Positions 1-5,268 of a stretch of DNA of 5,890 nt are shown here, in pieces. The notes beneath the pieces are model-generated. The model was not told where the DNA came from and did not search any database. It worked only from the letters and a program-made list of their open reading frames with translations. This stretch comes from Spirochaetota bacterium (GTDB lineage: Bacteria > Spirochaetota > UBA4802 > UBA5550): positions 1-5,890 of the forward strand of contig JAKJGD010000148.1 in NCBI GenBank assembly GCA_022704585.1, given 5' to 3'. The translations under genes were made by a program, and so were the position numbers. How positions within the stretch are numbered: the stretch's first letter is position 1; each line of letters starts with the position of its first letter.

Positions 1-362
1 GATTCAGGCTGGGCAACCGGCTTGGTCAGGGGAAGCAGTGGTTTTCCTGGATACACCAGGACGACCTTGTTTCCGTGTTCCTTTTTCTCCTGAAAAAAAA
101 GAACATCCGGGGGCCGGTGAACTGTACCGCGCCGAATCCGGTAACGAACCGTGATCTCACGAAGGCCCTTAACCGCGTCCTGGGGACGTTCCCCCTGGTT
201 CCGCCGGCACCGGGTTTTCTGCTATCGATAGTCCTCGGTGAATTTGGCGATTTCCTCCTCAAGGGACAGCGGGCCCTGCCGTTCCGCCTGCTTGATTCGG
301 GATTCGTGTTCAAGTTCCCACACATAGACCAGGCCCTCACGGACATACTCAACAGGCAATGA
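1..362 (+). CDS. TIGR01777-family epimerase (atypical SDR), C-terminal part only
   Basis: This is the 3' end of a gene cut by the left edge; the frame is open from base 3 and gives 119 visible residues. The visible part is the end of the Rossmann-fold domain followed by a DUF1731-like C-terminal domain. Recognisable landmarks are SWIHQDDLV (residues 15-23), NCTAPNPVTN (about 43-52), and an ending in which a hydrophobic helix is followed by an LL..QR.LP.RLLDSGF.F..P pattern. These are typical of the family that includes E. coli YfcH and the plant plastid-division protein GC1; the biochemical substrate of the family is not established. A GTG at 75 is an internal valine, since homology clearly continues upstream of it. 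The stop overlaps the start of the next gene (ATGA), so the two are probably co-translated. Family members are near 300 residues, so roughly 180 residues lie outside the window. Confidence 0.88.
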   Translation, partial: FRLGNRLGQGKQWFSWIHQDDLVSVFLFLLKKKNIRGPVNCTAPNPVTNRDLTKALNRVLGTFPLVPPAPGFLLSIVLGEFGDFLLKGQRALPFRLLDSGFVFKFPHIDQALTDILNRQ

Positions 363-1732
363 AGGCCGACCGGTTTCTCAAGCGATCGGTCTTCCCGGTA
401 CCGGCTGAACGTCTGTTCGCCTGGCACATGAGGCCGGGCGCACTTCAGCGGCTCGCCCCTCCATGGGAGTGGGTGGAGGTCCTTGAAGAAGCCCCGCCCG
501 GAGAAGGCTCCCGCGCCGTATTCCGCATCAAGGCCGGACCTTTCAGAATCAAGTGGACCGCCGTCCACAGCGGGATCGTGCCCGGGCGTGAGTTCATCGA
601 CACGCAGCTACGGGGGCCCTTCTCCTTCTGGCGGCACACGCATCGCTTCATTACGGAGGATGCATCCTCCTGCTCGCTCGTTGACGAGATCCTGTACCGT
701 CAGAGAGGGGGGCCTGCCGGCCGCATGCTCCTGGGCGGTTTCACCCGTAAAAAGCTTGCACGAATGTTCGAGTACCGTCACCGGATCATCCGGGAAGACC
801 TTGCCAGTACCGTAAGAAAGCCATCCACGATTGTTGTGACCGGAGCCAGCGGTCTGATCGGCCACAGCCTGGTCCCCTACCTGACAACCCGGGGACACAC
901 CGTGACCCGACTGGTGCGCGGCACCCCGCTGCGCCGCGACGAAGCGCGCTGGGACCCTGACCGGGGCTCACTCGATTTTTCGCTCGAGAACAACGACGCC
1001 GTGATCCATCTCGCGGGCGAACCGATCGGGACCGGCAGGTGGTCAGCAGGAAAAAAATCGGGAATAATTTCAAGCCGGGTGAGGGGCACGCGCCTGATAG
1101 CCGAACAATGTGCGGCCTGTAAAAATCCGCCCGCGACACTCCTCTGCGCATCCGCAGTCGGTTTTTACGGGGACCGGGGCGACACCCTCCTCACCGAAAA
1201 CGACAGCCGCGGACATGACTTCATCTCCGGCGTATGCGCCGCGTGGGAAGCAGCGGCACGGCCCGCTATAGAGCGGGGCATACGTGTTGTGCTCATGAGG
1301 ATCGGTGTGGTCCTCCACCCCCAGGGAGGCGCGCTGGGCCACTACCTGACCCCGGCGCGGCTGGGCCTTGGCGGGATCATCGGCAGTGGATCGCAGTATA
1401 TAAGCTGGATATCCATAGATGATATGATCGGCGCGATCGAGCACCTTCTCTTCAACACGACGGTCAGCGGCCCGCTGAATATTGCCGCACCGGAGCCCGC
1501 GCGGAACAGGGAATTCGTCGCTACGCTCGCCGGGGCGCTGGGCAGGCCGGCGGTATTTTCTCTTCCGGCATGCCTTGTACGCCGGGCGTTCGGGCAGATG
1601 GGAAGAGAAGTGCTCCTGTCAAGCACCCGCGTATCTGCACAAAAGCTGGTTGACTCAGGATACACATTCAGGCACGGTTCACTCGATGGAGCGCTTTGCT
1701 ATCTCCTGGGGAGGGAGAGCACGTCAGATTGA
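359..1732 (+). CDS. SRPBCC domain-TIGR01777 epimerase fusion protein
   Basis: The protein has 457 residues. Residues 1 to about 148 resemble an SRPBCC (START/Bet v 1-like) ligand-binding domain, with FPVPAERLFAW near the start and a GPFSFWRHTHRF segment near 86-97. Residues about 156-455 form an atypical short-chain dehydrogenase of the TIGR01777 type: TGASGLIG nucleotide-binding loop (161-168), HLAGEPI (217-223), SAVGFYGDRGD (265-275), RIGVVL (314-319), SWISIDD (350-356) and a DUF1731-like tail. After Tyr270 the +4 position is Gly, so the classical YxxxK lysine is absent. No signal peptide or membrane helix is visible, so it should be cytosolic. It is a divergent paralogue of the gene just upstream and starts inside that gene's stop (ATGA), so translational coupling is likely. 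The SRPBCC half may bind a hydrophobic ligand that the epimerase half acts on; this is inference, and the substrate is unknown. Confidence 0.9.
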   Translation: MKADRFLKRSVFPVPAERLFAWHMRPGALQRLAPPWEWVEVLEEAPPGEGSRAVFRIKAGPFRIKWTAVHSGIVPGREFIDTQLRGPFSFWRHTHRFITEDASSCSLVDEILYRQRGGPAGRMLLGGFTRKKLARMFEYRHRIIREDLASTVRKPSTIVVTGASGLIGHSLVPYLTTRGHTVTRLVRGTPLRRDEARWDPDRGSLDFSLENNDAVIHLAGEPIGTGRWSAGKKSGIISSRVRGTRLIAEQCAACKNPPATLLCASAVGFYGDRGDTLLTENDSRGHDFISGVCAAWEAAARPAIERGIRVVLMRIGVVLHPQGGALGHYLTPARLGLGGIIGSGSQYISWISIDDMIGAIEHLLFNTTVSGPLNIAAPEPARNREFVATLAGALGRPAVFSLPACLVRRAFGQMGREVLLSSTRVSAQKLVDSGYTFRHGSLDGALCYLLGRESTSD

Positions 1733-1780
1733 GAATTCGGCGCCCCATGGACAGCGGGACAACAAGGTACTGGGATAAAT

Positions 1781-2853
1781 ATGCAACGATCAATTAAAAC
1801 GGTAATTTTCATAACCATGACGGCCGCCCTTTTATTCGGATTTCTCCACCTGTTCGTACCGGGAATAAACTTTGAACGGCTGCACATCTTCCTGTTCAAC
1901 CTCTGCAGCGGGGGAACGCTTATACTCGTTTATACTGAAAAAAAGCCGTCATTTTCAATACGTACCTCTCGGCCTTTTTTCAACTTTATCCTCTTGCCAT
2001 CGCCTTAGCGTTGGTCCTGGCGGCTATCGTGGAAACGGTCCGCGTCAAAGCCTTCTCGTTTTTCCCGGTTGATTTCTTTAAAAGATCGCCTAGTACGTCG
2101 ATCAAATTCCATCAGGCTGCCCTTCTCTGCCTGTCCATCGGGCTCATTATCTCGTCCCTGGTGATCCTCAACAACGAATATCTGAGGCTCGTGTCAGCGC
2201 CTAAGCTGACCCTGGATGTATTCTTCCTCGGATTTTCGTTTCCCGTTTCCCTGATTACGCTGTCACTCATGTTCGGCATGATGGAAAACAACGATAGCCG
2301 TACCGTGGCCGCACTCAAGGAGTACAGCTTCTGGACGGTAAACCTCGGTGTAATCGTGTTCTTCCTGTTCATCCTGGCAGGTCTGCTCCTGGCCGAACTC
2401 CTGATCGCCCTGACCCTGTTTTTCACTGTGGTCCTCGTCTTCGCCATCTATGTGAAGACGGGTGCCCGACGCCAGCCCCGGGGCTTCCTGACATCCGGCA
2501 GCCTGTTCCTGATCATGACCGCCGTGACCGGCATCGCCTATATTCTCCTGCATTATTTTATCCCGGAGCCGCCCGGCGGCAAACTGCTCCTGAAACTGCA
2601 CGCACTCATCTCGCTCTATGGCTGGAACCTGAGCGGGCTCATCGTGATCTGCAGGAGACACGACTTTCCGATCCGCCTTAACTCGGCGAGGATGATTCTG
2701 TTCCACTGGTTCATCGTGACGATCATTGCTCCGCTCGGGTTTTATTTTGTGGGTCTTGCCGTAACTGCAGTCGCAGCTTACGCGGTGTTTCTCTGGATGG
2801 TGTTATTCTCCGGAGGTTCATCATCGGGGGAATTCCCGGTGACGTTACAGTAA
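1781..2853 (+). CDS. polytopic membrane protein of unknown family, reading frame broken by a -1 frameshift
   Basis: The ATG at 1781 opens a frame that ends at the TAG of 2006-2008 after 75 codons. A second frame, one base back, is open from 1939 to the TAA at 2851-2853. Its first usual start is a TTG at 2011 with no Shine-Dalgarno sequence, in the middle of a hydrophobic segment. Joining the two frames in the A run at 1938-1944 gives 357 residues with about 11 predicted membrane helices (roughly 7-28, 33-51, 62-86, 112-130, 144-167, 185-205, 206-225, 241-261, 270-291, 304-324, 325-343). The unjoined first frame instead ends in a short polar and proline-containing tail, so the joined product is far more sensible. 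Conserved-looking points include H274 in HALISLYGWN and H308 in FHW. The spacing of histidines in helices faintly recalls haem-binding oxidase-type membrane proteins, but I cannot assign a family. A weak GGGA lies 5 bases before the start. It follows the epimerase gene by 48 bases and may share its transcript. Confidence 0.7.
1938..1945 (+). other. A7G homopolymer: slippery-site-like heptamer at the frameshift point
   Basis: In the frame of the ATG at 1781 the codons here are GAA AAA AAG, so bases 1939-1945 read A_AAA_AAG. This is the heptamer used for -1 frameshifting in E. coli dnaX and in several insertion sequences, and here it is in the correct phase. Slipping back one base leads straight into the long downstream frame (GCC at 1945). 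No Shine-Dalgarno-like element sits about 10 bases upstream, and no strong hairpin begins 5-8 bases downstream. A plain one-base deletion from an A8 run, or a sequencing error, is therefore at least as likely as programmed frameshifting. Confidence 0.5.
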
Positions 2854-2905
2854 CGGTTCCTGCCTGGCACAAACATCGGATAATCCGGCCACCTGTTACA
2901 AGGCA

Positions 2906-2937
2906 ACAAGGCCGCTGGAATCATTCAGCGGCCTTGT
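2906..2937. terminator. perfect 12-bp hairpin between convergent genes, probable bidirectional terminator
   Basis: ACAAGGCCGCTG (2906-2917) is exactly complementary to CAGCGGCCTTGT (2926-2937), with an 8-base loop. It lies 52 bases after the membrane-protein stop and 26 bases beyond the TMEM43-like stop on the other strand. Neither side has a run of T after the stem, so it is not a textbook intrinsic terminator. It may still stop polymerase or protect the 3' ends of both transcripts. Confidence 0.55.
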
Positions 2938-2963
2938 ACGTTCGCATATCATCGTATATGTGC

Positions 2964-4049
2964 TTATGCTGCTGCCGGCTTTCTCACCTTTTTTATCACG
3001 ATGAAAGCAGCAACTGCAACCACCAGGAGAATCAACCAGAGCCACCAGAGCTTGATCATCCAGTAAAAGATCGCTGCTATCAACAGGGCGATTATTGTCA
3101 GAATGACCCTGATAACTCCGGCTCCCAGCTCGCCGACAAAAGGAATAAAATCCAGGAGCGTGGTGATGGGACCAAGCATCCCGTTGAGACCGATGGCCAT
3201 CAATATGAAGCCCCCGAAGAAAAAGAGGATACCCATCATCTTGTCCTCTGACTTAAGCTCGGCCAGCAGTGAATCAAAATTACCTGTTGAGCCTGCCAGT
3301 TTGGATGAATCTTTCGCCGGCAACGGTACAATGCTCTTTTCGGCCGCCTTGCCGGCAAAGGTATACTCTATACCGGAAGGATAGGCCGAATACTGAATCC
3401 GCTTATCGCCAAGCCTGGGTGCTGCCGCAACTCCCCTGATATATTTCGCCCCCAGGTCCCTGGAACCCGCATAAAAATTGACTGACTTGAGGTCTATAGC
3501 ATATCCTTTTACCAGACAGTTATTCGAGTATATTGTTTCGGCTTTTTCATTCTCGGCCAGCACGGGGTTCTGGATGTCAGCTTTCAACTTGTTCTTGCTG
3601 CAGAAATCCTGCCATTCGTTTGCCTTGAATGATGATATTTCCTTCGGACTGCTCGTCCATTCGAGTGCGTAGGAATACGTCTTGGTCGTCGTAGTTTTCT
3701 TGGTGCGCGAGATTCCTTCACGCTCGGTTTTTGATTCGGTTTCGACATGCTCGACCCATGCATATACTTCCGGTGTTTTAGATATTCTCAGATAGTTACC
3801 TACCGCGACGTTGGGAGGGTCACCGATCTTGTCCGCCGTTGCGATACCGGTTATATAGGCGGCCTGTCCGGCCTTCGCCTGCTCTACGGGCACCGCGTCC
3901 TTGAAGACCTTCTGCCACTGGACACGGGTAGCGCCGCAATAGAGAACAGGGAACGCCGCGATGAAGCATATAATCCCGACAAATATACCCTTGATGGATG
4001 AACCGATCTGACTCAGCGGGCCTTCTCTCGTTACGGTAGTTTCAGTCAT
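2964..4049 (-). CDS. TMEM43/DUF1625-family membrane protein
   Basis: The protein has 361 residues. One membrane helix lies near the N-terminus (about 19-40), followed by a large soluble region (about 41-270) and a C-terminal cluster of hydrophobic helices (about 272-292, 311-330, 333-352, with a further hydrophobic stretch between). It ends in a basic tail (KKVRK). The soluble region shows the pattern of TMEM43 (LUMA) proteins: VYAWVEH (95-101), YSYALEW (125-131), GDKRIQYSAYPSG (214-226) and the segment leading to it. In animals this family sits in the inner nuclear membrane and ER; bacterial members have no established function. The ATG is supported by an AGGAGG six bases upstream. The gene stands alone, facing away from the phosphoesterase gene and converging on the frameshifted membrane-protein gene. 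A charged, threonine-rich stretch (about 104-124) is probably a flexible loop. I am confident of the family but not of the role. Confidence 0.87.
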   Translation of the reverse strand: MTETTVTREGPLSQIGSSIKGIFVGIICFIAAFPVLYCGATRVQWQKVFKDAVPVEQAKAGQAAYITGIATADKIGDPPNVAVGNYLRISKTPEVYAWVEHVETESKTEREGISRTKKTTTTKTYSYALEWTSSPKEISSFKANEWQDFCSKNKLKADIQNPVLAENEKAETIYSNNCLVKGYAIDLKSVNFYAGSRDLGAKYIRGVAAAPRLGDKRIQYSAYPSGIEYTFAGKAAEKSIVPLPAKDSSKLAGSTGNFDSLLAELKSEDKMMGILFFFGGFILMAIGLNGMLGPITTLLDFIPFVGELGAGVIRVILTIIALLIAAIFYWMIKLWWLWLILLVVAVAAFIVIKKVRKPAAA

Positions 4050-4055
4050 GTATGT

Positions 4056-4061
4056 CCTCCT
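4056..4061 (-). promoter_or_regulatory. strong Shine-Dalgarno (AGGAGG) for the TMEM43-like gene
   Basis: The + strand reads CCTCCT, which is AGGAGG on the coding strand, six bases before the ATG at 4049. It is the best ribosome binding site in the window and fixes this start. Confidence 0.85.
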
Positions 4062-4154
4062 GTTTTTTTAATTATTGTATGTATCAGCAATAATGTGGTT
4101 GGATTTTTGACAGGAACCGCGCATTGAGATAATCAATTCCCGCCTGCAGACTTT

Positions 4155-4184
4155 AATAAATGCACGTTGAATGAATAATGTCAA
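4155..4184 (-). promoter_or_regulatory. candidate leftward promoter for the TMEM43-like gene
   Basis: On the - strand a perfect TTGACA (4184-4179) is followed after 18 bases by TTTATT (4160-4155), a 4-of-6 match to a sigma-70 -10 box. Transcription would start near 4147 and leave a leader of about 100 bases. The -35 is good but the -10 is weak, so this is tentative. Confidence 0.28.
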
Positions 4185-4220
4185 CTATTTTAAATTGCGT
4201 CCTGTCCGGTTAAATTCATC

Positions 4221-4251
4221 TTGACATTACCCTGTTTTTCCCTTGTATACT
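4221..4251 (+). promoter_or_regulatory. sigma-70-type promoter for the metallophosphoesterase gene
   Basis: A perfect TTGACA (4221-4226) is followed after 19 bases by TATACT (4246-4251), a 5-of-6 match to the -10 box, with TG directly before it. The spacer is two bases longer than ideal. The start of transcription should fall near 4257-4259, about 60 bases before the ATG. Confidence 0.55.
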
Positions 4252-4293
4252 GATTGCCGTATGTACGCACCACTCAGACATACGGAACAATCA
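4251..4293 (+). promoter_or_regulatory. imperfect hairpin or inverted repeat at the 5' end of the phosphoesterase leader
   Basis: TGATTG (4251-4256) plus CCGTATGT (4257-4264) are complementary to ACATACGG (4278-4285) plus CAATCA (4288-4293). This gives 14 paired bases with an AA bulge at 4286-4287 and a 13-base loop. The left arm begins at the last base of the -10 box. It could be an operator for a dimeric repressor, or an mRNA 5' stem if transcription starts far enough upstream. It matches no riboswitch class that I recognise. Confidence 0.45.
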
Positions 4294-4317
4294 TGAACAG
4301 GTCCGGAGTATTGCGCC

Positions 4318-4890
4318 ATGAAAGCCGGGACTGAACGTGTACAATGGGCCGTCTTTTCCGACACGCACGGTAACAGCGGCGCAATGCGATCCGCGCTGGC
4401 GTCCGACCGTTTCGACGCGATCGCACATCTCGGCGACGGAGTGGCCGAGGCTTCAGCCCTTGCCAGGGAAGCAGGTATCCCGCTCCACGCCGTTTCAGGG
4501 AACGAGGACGGCGCCGCCGATTACCCGGAAACGCGCTCCGTTACCTTCGGTGCCGACACGGCCTTCCTGATCCACGGGCACCGCCTCGACCTCAATCCGT
4601 ACCAGGGCCCCGACCGGTGGCAGCTGCATTTTGCCTCGATGGAGGCACTCATGGTCCGTCACGTGGCCCGTCTCCTTTTCTTCGGGCATACCCATGTTCC
4701 CGTCCTGACGAGCGTGACGCGCGGCATCATTTGCAACCCGGGAAGCATGTACCATGGATCGAACAGGCCGCACACGTTCGCAGTAGCACAATCGCACGAT
4801 GGCACCCTGACCGTCCGCCTGATGAGGCAGGATGGCCATGCATGGATCATGGATAAGGAATTGTCACTGGAAGCCGCGCCGCGGGGATGA
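4318..4890 (+). CDS. YfcE/MJ0936-type metallophosphoesterase
   Basis: A 190-residue calcineurin-like phosphoesterase of the short YfcE/MJ0936 class (Metallophos_2), close to the usual family length. All metal-binding motifs are visible in order: FSDTHGN (13-19, with D15 and H17), LGDG (38-41, D40), SGNED (60-64, N62), HGH (86-88) and FGHTH (122-126), followed by NPGS (140-143). These residues hold two divalent metals, usually Mn or Fe-type. Characterised relatives hydrolyse phosphodiesters such as bis-p-nitrophenyl phosphate; the natural substrate is usually unknown. The protein lacks a signal peptide and should be cytosolic. The start is supported by GGAG nine bases upstream and by the promoter at 4221-4251. 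It is a single gene ending 33 bases from the STAS gene that points towards it. Nothing is missing from the active site, so it should be functional. Confidence 0.92.
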   Translation: MKAGTERVQWAVFSDTHGNSGAMRSALASDRFDAIAHLGDGVAEASALAREAGIPLHAVSGNEDGAADYPETRSVTFGADTAFLIHGHRLDLNPYQGPDRWQLHFASMEALMVRHVARLLFFGHTHVPVLTSVTRGIICNPGSMYHGSNRPHTFAVAQSHDGTLTVRLMRQDGHAWIMDKELSLEAAPRG

Positions 4891-4897
4891 TACTCCG

Positions 4898-4915
4898 GCG
4901 GGCGTCAGGGCCCGC
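4898..4915. terminator. short GC-rich hairpin between convergent phosphoesterase and STAS genes
   Basis: GCGGGC (4898-4903) pairs with GCCCGC (4910-4915) around a six-base loop, inside the 33-base gap between the two 3' ends. There is no T run on either strand, so a termination role is only suggested by position. Confidence 0.3.
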
Positions 4916-4923
4916 AGCACGGG

Positions 4924-5268
4924 TCACGCGGGATATTGCTTCTTGAATTCTGATTCCGGCAGTATTTCGAACATGCTATCAAGCTTCGACACGTCGAAAA
5001 GGGTCGAGACGTGATCGGTAATGTTCATGAAAACAAGGCGCACTCCCGCCTTCGCCGATTCTTTAGAAAACCGGATGAAGAGGCCCAGGCCTGATGAATC
5101 GAGGTTCACCAGCCTCCTGCAGTCGAGCGCGATGGCCCTGGGCTTTTTCCCGAGATTCTCCATGAAGATCCTGTCAGCCTCATCGAGCTCGTTGAAGATG
5201 AGGTCGCCCTTCAACACCAGCACCAGCACATTGTTCTGCCCGGTAATGTCGATATTCAGCACGATCAC
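4924..5268 (-). CDS. STAS-domain protein, SpoIIAA-like anti-sigma factor antagonist
   Basis: The 114-residue protein is a single STAS domain, the usual length for anti-anti-sigma factors. It has the expected layout: N-terminal strands (VLVLVLKGDL, 14-23), a helix, the strand LDCRRLVNLDSSGLG (48-62), then LFIRFSKESAKAGVRLVFMN and a final helix starting with LFDVSKLDSMFEI. Ser58 of DSSG corresponds to the serine that partner kinases phosphorylate in SpoIIAA-type proteins, so control by phosphorylation is likely. Such proteins free a sigma factor or other target by binding an anti-sigma kinase; no kinase, phosphatase or sigma factor is present in the window. Start: GTG at 5268, overlapping the TGA of the upstream TetR gene (GTGA), with a G-rich GGGGGTGA just before it. 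The two are therefore probably translationally coupled. Confidence 0.88.
   Translation of the reverse strand: MIVLNIDITGQNNVLVLVLKGDLIFNELDEADRIFMENLGKKPRAIALDCRRLVNLDSSGLGLFIRFSKESAKAGVRLVFMNITDHVSTLFDVSKLDSMFEILPESEFKKQYPA

Noticed and set aside
75..362. GTG at 75 as the start of a separate 95-residue protein
   Set aside because: The frame is open to the left edge, and the upstream residues include the family motif SWIHQDD, so the GTG is internal to a larger gene.
26..568. Long - strand open frame of 180 codons opposite the two epimerase genes
   Set aside because: It lies antisense to the epimerase tail and the SRPBCC domain, both of which have clear family motifs. Its translation is rich in Arg, Pro and Gly with no domain pattern.
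2263..2706. Antisense open frame of 147 codons rich in Gln, Glu and His
   Set aside because: It mirrors the hydrophobic codons of the membrane protein (Leu/Val/Ile codons read as Gln/Glu/Asp/Asn). No ribosome binding site or recognisable domain.
2843..2855. Palindrome CGTTAC-A-GTAACG spanning the TAA stop
   Set aside because: A one-base centre cannot form a hairpin, and there is no sign of a regulatory role inside a 3' end; most likely chance.
2945..2960. CATAT/ATATG inverted repeat with a 6-base spacer near the TMEM43-like stop
   Set aside because: Five A/T-rich pairs are too weak to call a terminator next to the perfect hairpin at 2906-2937.
2934..3251. + strand open frame of 105 codons overlapping the TMEM43-like gene
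   Set aside because: It lies entirely in the shadow of a gene with strong family support and a good ribosome binding site.
4107..4133. TTGACA (4107-4112) followed by GATAAT (4128-4133) on the + strand as a second promoter
   Set aside because: The spacer is only 15 bases, and a better promoter lies about 110 bases closer to the gene.
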